The notes: generated by a model not told the origin, from the letters alone. 64,000 nt of DNA from Pseudonocardia alni (GCF_002813375.1 NZ_PHUJ01000003.1:4898001-4962000); one strand, 5' to 3'; positions 40,276 to 54,227 are shown, counted from the stretch's first letter. Translations and numbers: made by a program.

Positions 40276-40298
40276 GGAACCGGGGAAGTCGGTACGGT
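40276..40298 (+). promoter_or_regulatory. Candidate clgR promoter
   Basis: GGAAC (40276-40280) and TACGGT (40293-40298). The hexamer fits a -10. GGAAC resembles an ECF-sigma -35 (SigE controls clgR in mycobacteria), but the spacing here is not ideal. Confidence 0.35.
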
Positions 40299-40339
40299 GA
40301 GACATCACCGGGTGTCCGGGGAGCAGTCGAGGAGGGCAC

Positions 40340-40711
40340 ATGCTGCTGCGGGAAGCGATCGGCAGTGGGCTGCGTGAGGTGCGCACCGCGCGCCGGCGCA
40401 CGCTGCGCGACATCTCGCGGGCCGCGCGGGTGAGCCTCGGGTACCTCTCCGAGGTCGAGCGCGGGCGCAAGGAACCCTCCAGCGAGCTGCTCGCGGCGAT
40501 CTGCGAGGCGCTCGGGGTCTCCGTGCCGGACCTGCTGACCATCGTCGCCGCCGAGATGGCGACGGCGACGTCCGCCGCGGCCGCGGGCCGTCGCGACGAC
40601 GTGCTCGTCCCGATCGGGCAGCGGCACGCCGAGCTGCGGTTGGCCGGGCGGCCGGGTTCCGTGGTCGCCGCGCCGGCGTCCTCGGGCGGGCCGGTGGCCT
40701 CGGCCGCCTGA
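40340..40711 (+). CDS. clgR: Transcriptional regulator ClgR
   Basis: A 123-residue XRE-type activator of clp protease and stress genes. The HTH (residues about 10-65) reads VRTARRRTLRDISRAARVSL, then GYLSEVERGRKEPSSELL, then ICEALGVSVPDLL, the ClgR signature. The C-terminus ends in VASAA; in known ClgR the terminal Ala residues make it a ClpP substrate, so a conditional turnover loop is likely. GAGGAGGG precedes the ATG. Position between pgsA and pspA equals Rv2745c. Confidence 0.95.
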   Translation: MLLREAIGSGLREVRTARRRTLRDISRAARVSLGYLSEVERGRKEPSSELLAAICEALGVSVPDLLTIVAAEMATATSAAAAGRRDDVLVPIGQRHAELRLAGRPGSVVAAPASSGGPVASAA

Positions 40712-40747
40712 TCGCACGGCCCGCCCCGGCCGACCGCTCCTGCGCGG

Positions 40748-40753
40748 TAGGGT
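40748..40753 (+). promoter_or_regulatory. Candidate pspA -10
   Basis: TAGGGT in the 189-bp clgR-pspA gap, 147 nt before the pspA ATG. It would give pspA its own transcript besides read-through from clgR. Confidence 0.35.
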
Positions 40754-40900
40754 GCGGACAGACCGGCAGCGATGCCAGGATGGACAGGGCCGGAGGTCCG
40801 GTGCCGACCACGGGGGGAACGCGGGGTCGGTCCGGGGTCCGCACGCCCGCCGTGGTGGCGGGCACGGTCGCGAGCGAACGCAGGCGGAGGACGCGCAGAG

Positions 40901-41749
40901 ATGGCCAACGGATTCACCAAGTTCTTCAGCTATCTGTCGGCCCTGTTCTCGTCGAAGGTCGACGAGCACGCCGACCCGAAGGTGCAGATCCAGCAGGCCA
41001 TCGAGGACGCGCAGCGCCAGCACCAGCAGCTGTCGCAGCAGGCGGCCGCGGTGATCGGCAACCAGCGTCAGCTGGAGATGAAGCTGAACCGGCAGCTGGG
41101 CGAGATCGAGAAGCTGCAGTCGTCGGCGCGGCAGGCGCTCGTCCTGGCCGACCAGGCCCGCTCCCAGGGCGACGAGCAGAAGGCCCAGCAGTACGAGCAG
41201 TCGGCGCAGACCTTCGCGACGCAGCTGGTGACCGCGGAGCAGGGCGTCGAGGACCTCAAGACGCTGCACGACCAGTCGATCGGTGCCGCCGCGCAGGCCA
41301 AGCAGGCCGTCGAGCGGAACTCGATGATGCTGCAGCAGAAGATCTCCGAGCGGACCAAGCTGCTCAGCCAGCTCGAGCAGGCCAAGATGCAGGAGCAGGC
41401 CGCGAAGTCGCTGCAGCAGATGAGCGAGCTCTCCGCGCCGCGCAACGCGCCCTCGCTCGACGAGGTCCGCGACAAGATCGAGAAGCGGTACGCGACCGCG
41501 CTCGGGTCCGCGGAGCTGGCCCAGAACTCGGTGCAGGGCCGGATGCTGGAGGTCCAGCAGTCGACCACCGACATGGCCGGCATGTCGCGGCTGGAGCAGA
41601 TCCGGGCGTCGATGTCGGGGGCGCCGATCGCCGGGGGTCAGCAGGCCCCGCAGGTGGGCCAGGGGGAGGCGCAGCAGCAGCTGCCGTCCTCGCCGGCGCC
41701 GGCCCAGCAGCAGAACACCCAGAACCAGCAGCAGCCCGGCACCGCCTGA
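40901..41749 (+). CDS. pspA: PspA/IM30 family protein
   Basis: A 282-residue coiled-coil membrane-stress protein, homologous to the mycobacterial 35-kDa antigen (Rv2744c). The N-terminus MANGFTKFFSYLSALFSSKV is the amphipathic helix. Residues about 25-225 are continuous coiled coil (HQQLSQQAAAVIGNQRQLEM; KISERTKLLSQLEQAKMQEQ). The tail is Gln/Pro-rich. It is expected to form ESCRT-III-like oligomers that protect the membrane. In mycobacteria ClgR activates this gene; here it lies directly downstream of clgR. Confidence 0.95.
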   Translation: MANGFTKFFSYLSALFSSKVDEHADPKVQIQQAIEDAQRQHQQLSQQAAAVIGNQRQLEMKLNRQLGEIEKLQSSARQALVLADQARSQGDEQKAQQYEQSAQTFATQLVTAEQGVEDLKTLHDQSIGAAAQAKQAVERNSMMLQQKISERTKLLSQLEQAKMQEQAAKSLQQMSELSAPRNAPSLDEVRDKIEKRYATALGSAELAQNSVQGRMLEVQQSTTDMAGMSRLEQIRASMSGAPIAGGQQAPQVGQGEAQQQLPSSPAPAQQQNTQNQQQPGTA

Positions 41750-41770
41750 GCCGCTCGCCCGTTCCGTCCC

Positions 41771-41805
41771 GTCCGCCGCGGTCCCGCCCAGGGACCGCGG
41801 CGGAC
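41771..41805 (+). terminator. pspA terminator
   Basis: Perfect 15-bp stem (GTCCGCCGCGGTCCC arms) with a GCCCA loop, 22 nt after the pspA stop and facing the convergent nei2. Confidence 0.85.
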
Positions 41806-41869
41806 GTGTGTCCGGGCCCGGGCGGCTGTCCGCAGGCCCGGCCGCCGGTGGCGCCCGTGGCAGCAGGGG

Positions 41870-42745
41870 TCAGCGGGTGCGGGCGGCGCCGGGTGGCGGT
41901 CGCCCGGGGGCACCGCGGCGCGGGCCTGTCGCCCGGCGCACCGGGCGCGGGGACGGTCCCGTCTGGCAGCGCGGGCACCAGTAGGTGACCCGGGCCCGGT
42001 GGTCGTCGCCCTGGTCTGCGGTCCGGATGCGGGTCCCGCACCGGCGGCACGGGCGTCCGGGCCGCTCGAACACCCAGTGCGCCTCGCCGGCGGCCAGCGA
42101 GCCGGTCGTCGTCTGCTCCGGGCGGTCCTTGTTCGACGACAGCAGCCGCCGCGACAGGTCGATGACCCCGGGCAGGTCGGGCACGTCGCGGACCGGCACC
42201 CAGGGCGTGAGTCCCAGCAGGAAGCAGATGTCGTTGCGGTAGAGGTTGCCGAGACCGGCCATGACCCGCTGTTCGAGCAGTACCAGCCCGAGCGGGTGGC
42301 CGGCCCGGGCGGTCATCCGGCGCAGCGCCTCGGCGTCGTGGCCGGGGCCCCAGTCCGGGTCGAGCAGGTCGGGTCCGAGATGACCGACGAGGGTGTGCTC
42401 GTCGTCGGTGGCGAGCAGCTCCAGGTCGTGCAGGGCGAACCCGACCGCGACCCGGTCGGCGGTCTCCAGCACCGCGCGCGCCTCGTGCGCGACCCGGCGC
42501 CACCGCATGCCCGGCCGGTACAGGTGCCAGGAGCCGTCCATCCGGAAGTGGCTGTGCAGGCTGCGGCCGTCGTCGAACCGGGTGAACAGGTGCTTGCCGA
42601 CGGAGACGACGCCGGTCACGGTCAGCCCGGCCAGGTCGTGCTCGACCAGGCGCGGATGGCGCAGCTCGCCGCGCAGCAGCTCGTGCCCGGACAGCGCGGT
42701 GTGCAGCCGCTTGCCGGCCAGGTACACGGTGTCTCCCTCGGGCAC
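41870..42745 (-). CDS. nei2: Fpg/Nei family DNA glycosylase (Nei2)
   Basis: A 291-residue base-excision-repair glycosylase/AP lyase for oxidised bases. The mature N-terminus Pro-Glu (MPEGDTVYLAGKRL) supplies the catalytic Pro2 and Glu3. The SVGKHLFTRFDDGRSLHSHF segment, VMAGLGNLYRNDICFLLGL and a C4 zinc finger (CRRCGTRIRTADQGDD, then CPRC) are complete. The 30-residue basic tail is extra. TAGCGT lies 7 nt before the GTG (leaderless). In M. tuberculosis nei2 neighbours lhr; here they are about 6 kb apart with other genes between them. Confidence 0.94.
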   Translation of the reverse strand: MPEGDTVYLAGKRLHTALSGHELLRGELRHPRLVEHDLAGLTVTGVVSVGKHLFTRFDDGRSLHSHFRMDGSWHLYRPGMRWRRVAHEARAVLETADRVAVGFALHDLELLATDDEHTLVGHLGPDLLDPDWGPGHDAEALRRMTARAGHPLGLVLLEQRVMAGLGNLYRNDICFLLGLTPWVPVRDVPDLPGVIDLSRRLLSSNKDRPEQTTTGSLAAGEAHWVFERPGRPCRRCGTRIRTADQGDDHRARVTYWCPRCQTGPSPRPVRRATGPRRGAPGRPPPGAARTR

Positions 42746-42752
42746 GTCCGCG

Positions 42753-42758
42753 ACGCTA
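42753..42758 (-). promoter_or_regulatory. Leaderless -10 (nei2)
   Basis: TAGCGT on the minus strand, 7 nt before the nei2 GTG. Confidence 0.45.
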
Positions 42759-42765
42759 CCCGGGC

Positions 42766-42781
42766 GGGCCGGGTCCGGCCC
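42766..42781 (-). terminator. Hairpin after the GT39 gene
   Basis: GGGCCGG-GT-CCGGCCC, a perfect 7-bp stem 4 nt after the GT39 stop and just before the nei2 promoter. Confidence 0.45.
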
Positions 42782-42785
42782 GGGC

Positions 42786-44249
42786 TCAGTCGACGACGAG
42801 GGTCCGCAGCTGCGGCCACACCTGCGACCACGGACGCGTCAGGCCCTCGCCCAGCCAGATGCGGTTGCCGTCGCCGAGGTCGGTCACCGGTCGCAGTACC
42901 ACCCCGGTGGGTGCCAGCAGGCCGGGGTCCCGGCCGAGGAAGATCACGACGTCGTGGTCGTCCGGGGGCGGGTCGAAGTAGCCGTAGCTGCGGTTGCCGC
43001 TGTACCCGGGCGGCAGGCCGAGCGCGGGGTCGGCGGTGTCGACGTAGGCGGCGAAGATGTAGGAGCCGCCCACCACGACGGCGCGGTCCCGCTGGTCCGG
43101 GGGCAGCCCGTCGCGGACGCGGGCGACCTCGCCGACGATCCGCTCCGGCACGGCGGGGTCGGCCGCCCCGGCGCTCGCGGACAGCATCGCCGCGGCGAGG
43201 GCGACCGACAGCACCCCGGCCGGCCACGCCACCCAGGACCACCGCCGTCGCCCGGTCGCGCGCCGCTCCTGGAACCACACCGCCCCGAGCGCGGCGACGG
43301 CACCGTGCAGCCCGCACAGGTAGTAGGCACGCCCCACGGTCACCGCGAACACGATCCACAGCACGAGGAAGGCCACCGCGACGAAGCGGTACGGCCGCAG
43401 CCGCGGCGTCGTGAACGCCGCGACCGTCCCGACCACGACGAGCACGGTGCCGAGCAGCCCGGCCAGCAGCAGCATCGCCACCGCGTTGGGGCCCGGCCCG
43501 CCGAACAGCACCGATTCCTGCGCGACGACCGACGTCATGCGCAGCTGCGGCCAGCCGTGCACGGCCTGCCACACCAGTGTCGGTGACGCGATCAGTGCCC
43601 CGAGCAGGGCGGCCCACCAGAACGCGGGCCGCCGCAGCATCGCCCGCGGCCCGGCCACGCCGATCGCGAGGACCAGCACCGCGCCCAGCAGGATCACCTG
43701 GAACTTCGTCAGCGCGGCCAGGCCGAGGAGCGGGCCGACAGCGAGGAGCAGCCGGTCGTCGCGGACCCGGGTCCAGCGCACCAGCAGCCACAGCAGCAGC
43801 GCCCACTGCAGCGGCTCCAGCGAGTACGGCGTCAGGAAGTGCCCGAACAGCGTCACCCACAGCCCGGTGGCCTGGGCGAGCGCGGTGAGGACCTGGGCGC
43901 GGCGGTCGCCACCCAGCTCGCGGGCGATCAACGCGGCGACGACGACCGCGCCCGCCGTCGCCAGCGACGGCACGATCCGCAGCACCCCGTTCACCCCGGG
44001 TGCGAGGACGTCGGCGAGCCCGGCCAGCGCCGGTGCGACCGGGGGCTGGTCGGCCGACCCCCAGTCGAGGTGGTGCCGCCCGATCGCCAGCATCAGCGCC
44101 TCGTCGAACCAGTACCCGCGCCCCAGCGCCCCCATGACGAGGTGGACGACGGCCACCACCCCGGCGACGATCCCGACGGGCAGCCGCGCGAGCCGCGGAA
44201 CCGCCGTGGGCGCAGCGCCGGAGTCCCGGACCGTGGTCGACGACGTCAT
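42786..44249 (-). CDS. Glycosyltransferase family 39 (ArnT/PMT-like) membrane protein
   Basis: A 487-residue polytopic membrane protein with about ten helices. The first extracytoplasmic loop has YWFDEALMLAIGRHHLDWGS and ADQPPVAPALAGLADVL, matching the acidic catalytic loop of GT39/ArnT-type polyprenyl-phosphate-sugar transferases. The LTKFQVILLGAVLVLAIGV segment and a C-terminal soluble domain (VRDGLPPDQRDRAVVVGGSY, then YSGNRSYGYF) are typical of the bacterial Dol-P-Man-type subgroup. Acceptor unknown; could glycosylate envelope lipids or proteins. Confidence 0.88.
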   Translation of the reverse strand: MTSSTTVRDSGAAPTAVPRLARLPVGIVAGVVAVVHLVMGALGRGYWFDEALMLAIGRHHLDWGSADQPPVAPALAGLADVLAPGVNGVLRIVPSLATAGAVVVAALIARELGGDRRAQVLTALAQATGLWVTLFGHFLTPYSLEPLQWALLLWLLVRWTRVRDDRLLLAVGPLLGLAALTKFQVILLGAVLVLAIGVAGPRAMLRRPAFWWAALLGALIASPTLVWQAVHGWPQLRMTSVVAQESVLFGGPGPNAVAMLLLAGLLGTVLVVVGTVAAFTTPRLRPYRFVAVAFLVLWIVFAVTVGRAYYLCGLHGAVAALGAVWFQERRATGRRRWSWVAWPAGVLSVALAAAMLSASAGAADPAVPERIVGEVARVRDGLPPDQRDRAVVVGGSYIFAAYVDTADPALGLPPGYSGNRSYGYFDPPPDDHDVVIFLGRDPGLLAPTGVVLRPVTDLGDGNRIWLGEGLTRPWSQVWPQLRTLVVD

Positions 44250-44383
44250 GTGTCCCCCCGGGCGACGACGTGGACGCCGGCGGTCCCGGGCCCGGCGCCA
44301 TCAGACCCCGGGGGGTCCGTCCGGCGCAGCGGGCATCGGGCGGTGGACGATCGACTTCGGTCTACCGGCCGCCCACCCTCCGG

Positions 44384-44785
44384 TCAGCCGCGCGGGGGGC
44401 TGCGGGCGATCCGCAGTGCCCACAGCACCAGCGGGACCTGCAGCGGCAGCCGACCCCAGCCGATCGCCCGGTACAGCGGGTCCTTGCGGTTCCAGTGCAG
44501 CGCCATCGACACGTTCGCCGGGAACACCGCCGCGAACAGCGCTGCCGCGGCCCAGCCGCCCGCACGCCGGGTCCGCGGATGCGCGACCGCCGCGGCGACG
44601 GCGCCCTCGGCGGCCCCGGAGGCGTAGGTCCAGAACCGGGGCTCCCCGGGCAGGCTGCGCGGCACGATCGAGTCGAACGGCTCGGGCCGCACCACGTGCA
44701 GGACGGCGGCGGTGCCGAGCAGCCCCGCGAGCCCGAGAGCGAGACGCCGGTCACGGGACGGGGTGCCGGGGGAGTGACGGAGCAT
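44384..44785 (-). CDS. DoxX-like small membrane protein
   Basis: A 133-residue protein with four hydrophobic segments and the DoxX-type pattern HVVRPEPFDSIVPRSLPGEP near the first helix, then FWTYASGAAEGAVAAAVAHP and PANVSMALHWNRKDPLYRAI. The role of such proteins is poorly defined (membrane redox partner in some cases). Monocistronic, between GT39 and the DUF2848 gene. Confidence 0.85.
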   Translation of the reverse strand: MLRHSPGTPSRDRRLALGLAGLLGTAAVLHVVRPEPFDSIVPRSLPGEPRFWTYASGAAEGAVAAAVAHPRTRRAGGWAAAALFAAVFPANVSMALHWNRKDPLYRAIGWGRLPLQVPLVLWALRIARSPPRG

Positions 44786-44922
44786 GACGACGATGGTGCC
44801 ACCCGGTACGGGCGGCGGCCGCGCCCGCCGATGCGGCGGGCGTCACGGCCGGCGCCGGGTGCCCGCGGGCGATCCCGGCCACGTCCACCGGGCCTGCCGA
44901 CCGGTCGCCGCCGGGCGGCCGG

Positions 44923-45609
44923 TCAGCCGATCGGCTCCGGGAGCCGGTCGACCTCGTAGGTCAGGCCGATCGTGTCGCCGGTGGCCGGGTCGTGCAGCTC
45001 CACCCGCCAGGCGTCGGCGAACTGGTCGACCCCCGGCCTCATCGCGACGGTCCCCGACAGCAGGACGGTGCCGGGCACCAGCCAGCCGCGCTCGCGCAGC
45101 AGGTCGACCCAGTATCCGGGCGGGAGGAGGGCGGCCAGCGTCGCGTCCTGCACGAGCTCCTCGCTGCCGCCGTGACGGACCCACGCGCGCAGGCTGATGT
45201 CGTCGAGCCGGTCGGCGACCTCCGACAGCCGCCAGGCCTTCCGGCCCAGGACGTCGAGACCCGCGTTCTTGCTCCACGCGACGCCGTGCACCTCCAGGGC
45301 GCGGTCGGTGTGGTCACAGGCGACGGTCAGCAGCGGGTCGGTCACGTCGTCACCGACGACCAGCGCCCACTCCGCCTCGCCGGAGGTCCGGCCGTGCTGG
45401 GCGGGGACCCGGTCGGTCTGCGACGCCAGGTACGGCGAGACCGGGTAGAGCGCCGGCACCGTGTCCGGGGCCGGCACGCCCAGCTCGGCCAGCTCGGCGA
45501 CGTGCGCGGCGACCTCCTCCTGGGCGCGTCCGGCGTACCCGGCGTTGAAGACCCGGTGGACCTCCACCGAGCGGGTGCTGCCGTCGGGCAGGGCCAGTTC
45601 GAGCGTCAC
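44923..45609 (-). CDS. DUF2848 family protein
   Basis: A 228-residue protein with the DUF2848 layout: VEVHRVFNAGYAGRAQEEVA, the PALYPVSPYLASQTDRVPAQ segment, GEAEWALVVGDDVTDPLLTV and a C-terminal PGTVLLSGTVAMRPGVDQFA. The C-terminal part resembles fumarylacetoacetate-hydrolase-type folds (inference). Divergent from the MHS carrier with a GTATAC operator between, so it probably belongs to the same catabolic regulon. Confidence 0.85.
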   Translation of the reverse strand: MTLELALPDGSTRSVEVHRVFNAGYAGRAQEEVAAHVAELAELGVPAPDTVPALYPVSPYLASQTDRVPAQHGRTSGEAEWALVVGDDVTDPLLTVACDHTDRALEVHGVAWSKNAGLDVLGRKAWRLSEVADRLDDISLRAWVRHGGSEELVQDATLAALLPPGYWVDLLRERGWLVPGTVLLSGTVAMRPGVDQFADAWRVELHDPATGDTIGLTYEVDRLPEPIG

Positions 45610-45670
45610 GGGGGACCTCCGTCAGATGTGTACGTCGCGTAACCGATGTGCGCGAGGGTTGCGCACACAC

Positions 45671-45680
45671 TGTGTATACA
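45671..45680. promoter_or_regulatory. GntR operator candidate 1
   Basis: TGTGTATACA with a central GTATAC, between the divergent DUF2848 and MHS carrier genes. The same GTGTATAC core occurs upstream of gntR. Confidence 0.55.
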
Positions 45681-45729
45681 GCAAGTATGAGGCCCGTCCA
45701 CCGACCACCACCGACCCCGGGAGTCCGCG

Positions 45730-47055
45730 ATGACCTCGACGTCCGCCTCCTCGTCACCACCGGTCGACCGCCGTGACCTGCGCAAGGCGTTCGTCGCGAG
45801 CCTCACCGGCACCTCGCTCGAGTGGTACGACTTCGCCGTCTACTCCGCGGCGGCGGCCCTCGTGTTCCCTGTGCTGTTCTTCCCGGCCGCGGACCCGCTG
45901 ACCGGTCTGCTGCTCGCGTTCTCGACCTACGCCGTCGGCTACGTCTCGCGCCCGCTCGGTGGCGTCGTGTTCGGTCGCCTCGGCGACGTCATCGGCCGCA
46001 AGCAGGTCCTGGTCATCACGCTCGTGCTGATCGGCGTCGCGACGTTCCTGATCGGCCTGCTGCCGTCCTACGGCACCATCGGCGTCGCCGCGACGATCCT
46101 GCTGGTGCTGCTGCGCTTCGCCCAGGGCGTCGGGGTCGGCGGCGAGTGGGGCGGTGCGGTGCTGCTCTCCAGCGAGTTCGGCGACCCCCGCCGGCGCGGG
46201 TTCTGGGCCTCGGCCGCCCAGGTCGGTCCGCCGGCGGGCAACCTGCTCTCCAACGGCGTGCTCGCGCTGCTCACCGTGCTGCTCACCGACCAGCAGTTCC
46301 TCGACTGGGGCTGGCGGCTGGCGTTCCTGCTCTCGGCGGTGCTGGTCGCGTTCGGTCTGTGGATCCGGCTGAAGCTGGAGGACACCCCGGTCTTCAGGGC
46401 GATCGCCGAGTCCGGTGACCGGCCGTCCGCGCCGGTGCGCGAGGTGTTCACCGCCGAGCGGCGCCCGCTGCTCGCGGGGATCCTCAGCCGGATCGGCCCG
46501 GACGTCAGCTACGCGTTGTTCACCGTCTTCGTGCTCACCTTCGCCACCAGCCGGCTCGGGTTCTCCCGCTCGGAGGTGCTCGGCGCGATCCTCATCGGGT
46601 CGGCCCTCCAGCTCCCCGCGATCCCGCTGGCGGGCGCGCTGACCGACCGGGTCAACCGGCGCGTGGTCTACGGTGTCGCCGCCGCGATCGCCGGGGTGTG
46701 GCCGTTCGTGTTCTTCCCGATGATCTCCGGTGGCTCGTTCGGGCTGCTCGTGCTCGGCGTGGTCGTCGGGCTCGCGCTGCACTCGTTCATGTACGGGCCG
46801 CAGGCCGCGTTCGTGACCGAGCAGTTCTCGCCGCGGCTGCGCTACACCGGCAGCTCGCTCGCCTACACGATCGCCGGTGTCGTCGGCGGGGCGATCGCGC
46901 CGCTGGCGTTCACCGCGCTGTCCGGCGGGACGGGCAACTGGGTGCCGGTCGCGATCTACCTGGCCGTCGCCTGCGCCCTGACCGTCACCGGGCTGGTCCT
47001 GGGGCGCGACCCCGACCACGCCGAGGACGAGGCCTACCTGTCCGTCACGCCCTGA
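45730..47055 (+). CDS. MFS transporter, MHS family
   Basis: A 441-residue carrier with twelve predicted helices: LTGTSLEWYDFAVYSAAAAL at helix 1, loop motif FGRLGDVIGRKQVLVI, GVGVGGEWGGAVLL and the second-half ALTDRVNRRVVYG. Probably imports an organic acid or amide used by the neighbouring nitrilase and DUF2848 proteins (inference). It converges with gntR and the two genes overlap by 11 nt at their 3' ends. Confidence 0.93.
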   Translation: MTSTSASSSPPVDRRDLRKAFVASLTGTSLEWYDFAVYSAAAALVFPVLFFPAADPLTGLLLAFSTYAVGYVSRPLGGVVFGRLGDVIGRKQVLVITLVLIGVATFLIGLLPSYGTIGVAATILLVLLRFAQGVGVGGEWGGAVLLSSEFGDPRRRGFWASAAQVGPPAGNLLSNGVLALLTVLLTDQQFLDWGWRLAFLLSAVLVAFGLWIRLKLEDTPVFRAIAESGDRPSAPVREVFTAERRPLLAGILSRIGPDVSYALFTVFVLTFATSRLGFSRSEVLGAILIGSALQLPAIPLAGALTDRVNRRVVYGVAAAIAGVWPFVFFPMISGGSFGLLVLGVVVGLALHSFMYGPQAAFVTEQFSPRLRYTGSSLAYTIAGVVGGAIAPLAFTALSGGTGNWVPVAIYLAVACALTVTGLVLGRDPDHAEDEAYLSVTP

Positions 47056-47686
47056 GCAGTACGCGCAGGGTCAGCTGCAGGTGCTCGTCGATCGCCTTCG
47101 CCGCCGCGTCCGGGTCGTCCCCGGCCAGCGCCGTCATGATCCGGCCGTGCTCGGCGCAGACCGCCTGGCGCCGGCCCTCGGTCCGGAACAGAGCGGTCAC
47201 CCCGACCCGGCGCTGGCGCACCCGCAGTCCGGCGTAGGTCCGCGAGAGCAGGGTGTTGCCGGCGGCGTCGACCAGTGCCTGGTGGAACACCATGTCGAGC
47301 TCGATGAACTCGGCCGGGTCCCCGCCGGCGCCGGCGAGCTCACGCTGCCGGCCCAGGGCCGCGTCCATCGCCTCGAACGGGACGCCGTGGGCGTCCATCG
47401 CCGCGCGGGCGGCGTGCTGCTCCAGGACCCCGCGCAGGTCCATCAGCTCGGAGATCTGCCGGCCGGTCAGCGGTGGCACGTAGGCGCCGCGACCGGGCAG
47501 CATCTCGACCAGGCCGTCGGCCACGAGCAGCAGCAACGCCTCACGGACGGGCGTGCGCGACACCCCGATCCGGCCGGCGAGCTCGTTCTCGTTGAGGAAC
47601 GTGCCCTGCACCTCCGGATCGACCAGGACGGTCTCGCGCAGGTAGTGCAACGCGCGCTCGCGACCGGACTCCCGTGACGTCGGCAT
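47045..47686 (-). CDS. GntR family (FCD) transcriptional regulator
   Basis: A 213-residue regulator: winged-helix N-terminus (ENELAGRIGVSRTPVREALL, then GLVEMLPGRGAYVPPLTGRQ) and a helical FCD effector domain with the metal-ligand residues in FIELDMVFHQALVDAAGN and CAEHGRIMTAL. FCD regulators usually sense small organic acids. It sits between the carrier and the nitrilase and has a GTATAC operator just upstream, so it probably represses both flanking units until substrate is present. Confidence 0.93.
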   Translation of the reverse strand: MPTSRESGRERALHYLRETVLVDPEVQGTFLNENELAGRIGVSRTPVREALLLLVADGLVEMLPGRGAYVPPLTGRQISELMDLRGVLEQHAARAAMDAHGVPFEAMDAALGRQRELAGAGGDPAEFIELDMVFHQALVDAAGNTLLSRTYAGLRVRQRRVGVTALFRTEGRRQAVCAEHGRIMTALAGDDPDAAAKAIDEHLQLTLRVLLRA

Positions 47687-47691
47687 ACGAC

Positions 47692-47701
47692 ACGTATACA
47701 C
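47692..47701. promoter_or_regulatory. GntR operator candidate 2
   Basis: ACGTATACAC, which contains GTGTATAC on the minus strand, between the divergent gntR (start 47686) and nitrilase (start 47723) genes. Confidence 0.55.
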
Positions 47702-47722
47702 CGAACCACCCCAGGAGAACGC

Positions 47723-48514
47723 ATGCGGATCGCCCTCGCCCAGATCGCCGCCACCACCGACCCGGCGGAGAACCTCGCCCTGGTCGCCGACGGCGTCGCC
47801 GATGCGGCCGCCCGGGGCGCGCGGCTGGTCGTGTTCCCCGAGGCCACCCAGTGCCGGTTCGGGGTGCCGCTCGGCCCGGTCGCCGAGCCCCTCGACGGCG
47901 CCTGGGCGTCCCGGGTCCGCGAGCTCGCCGCCGACGCGGGCGTCACCGTGGTCGCCGGGATGTTCACTCCCGCCGACGGCGGCCGCGTCCGCAACACCCT
48001 GCTCGCCACCGGGCCCGGTGTGGAGGAGCACTACGACAAGATCCACCTGTTCGACGCGTTCGGGTTCGCCGAGTCCGACACGGTCGCCCCGGGGGCCCGG
48101 CCGGTCACGGTCACCGTCGACGGTGTGACGGTCGGCCTCGCGACCTGCTACGACCTGCGGTTCGCGGGCCTGTTCCAGACCCTCGGCGACGCCGGGGCGC
48201 AGGTCGTCGTGGTGCCCGCGTCCTGGGGCGCGGGGCCGGGCAAGCGTGAGCAGTGGGAGCTGCTGGTGCGCGCGAGGGCCCTCGACACGACGGCCTTCGT
48301 GGCGGCCTGCGACCAGGCGGACCCGGAGGCGGCGGGGCGTCCGGTCGCCGGTGGCGCCCCGACCGGGATCGGGATCAGCGCGGTCGCCGGTCCGACCGGC
48401 TCGCTCGTCGCGGCGCTCGACGCCGCGCCGGGGACCCTGGTCGTGGACCTCGACCTCGACGCGGTGACCGCGGCCCGCCGGGCGGTCCCGGTCCTGGCCA
48501 ACCGCCGGTACTGA
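47723..48514 (+). CDS. Carbon-nitrogen hydrolase (nitrilase superfamily)
   Basis: A 263-residue amidase-type hydrolase with the complete Glu-Lys-Cys triad: Glu40 in LVVFPEAT, Lys106 in HYDKIHLFD and Cys142 in ATCYDLRF. The GPGKREQWELLVRARALDTT segment is also characteristic. It hydrolyses a C-N bond in an unknown amide or nitrile, releasing ammonia. Divergent from gntR, and probably the catabolic enzyme for the compound imported by the MHS carrier. Confidence 0.92.
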   Translation: MRIALAQIAATTDPAENLALVADGVADAAARGARLVVFPEATQCRFGVPLGPVAEPLDGAWASRVRELAADAGVTVVAGMFTPADGGRVRNTLLATGPGVEEHYDKIHLFDAFGFAESDTVAPGARPVTVTVDGVTVGLATCYDLRFAGLFQTLGDAGAQVVVVPASWGAGPGKREQWELLVRARALDTTAFVAACDQADPEAAGRPVAGGAPTGIGISAVAGPTGSLVAALDAAPGTLVVDLDLDAVTAARRAVPVLANRRY

Positions 48515-48563
48515 CCCGCCCGGCCGGTCCGACAGCCGGCCCGGCCCCGTCCGGCGGCTCCGG

Positions 48564-53645
<5,082 letters not shown>

Positions 53646-53705
53646 GCGGGTGGGGTCCGACAGTCACCCGTCGAGCGCCCGTCGGACCGGGCGTGACCTG
53701 CGACG

Positions 53706-54227
53706 TCAGCGGGCGGCGTCGGCCCTCGTGCGGGGCCAGACCTCCGCGGTGTCCTCGGCCGGGAACTCGGCGACGACCGCCGCGACCGTCCAGACCATCG
53801 ACGCCAGGAAGTCCACGCCCAGCGCGTCGACGTAGTGCGAGGTCTCGCGGGCGTCGGCCGGGTCGACGAGCGGGGCGACCGTGTAGCGGGCCCGGGCCGC
53901 GTAGCGCGGGCCCAGGTTGCTCCCGATCCAGCCCAGTGCCCGCTCGGAGCGGTCGTCGTGGTCGGCGAGCGCGGTGCGGGCGGCGTCGTACCAGTCGGCC
54001 AGCACCAGGAAGGCCAGCGACCAGCCGGGCGGGGTGGCGTCCGGCGGCATGTCCCGGTCGACCGCGGTCAGCCTGCGCACGGCGAACCGGGCCGGGTCGG
54101 GCCCCGGCGCGGCGAGGGTCTCGCGCACCGCTCCGGCCAGCACGTCGGAGACCATGCGGTAGGCGTTCTGCAGCTCCGCGTCGTCCGTGCCCGCCGACCT
54201 GCGTGTGTTCGGGGTCGTGCCCGCCAT
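53706..54227 (-). CDS. Hypothetical protein
   Basis: A 173-residue protein I do not recognise. It is rich in Ala, Asp and Arg, with ELQNAYRMVSDVLAGAVRET at the N-terminus and a helical FLVLADWYDAARTALADHDD then RSERALGWIGSNLGPRYAAR. No signal peptide or membrane helix is seen. GGAGGA lies upstream of the ATG. It sits between lhr and a divergent MFS gene. Confidence 0.65.
   Translation of the reverse strand: MAGTTPNTRRSAGTDDAELQNAYRMVSDVLAGAVRETLAAPGPDPARFAVRRLTAVDRDMPPDATPPGWSLAFLVLADWYDAARTALADHDDRSERALGWIGSNLGPRYAARARYTVAPLVDPADARETSHYVDALGVDFLASMVWTVAAVVAEFPAEDTAEVWPRTRADAAR

Noticed and set aside
40850..40880. Second ClgR site before pspA (GCGAAC)
   Set aside because: Only the half-site is present; the CGC at the required 5-base spacing is missing.
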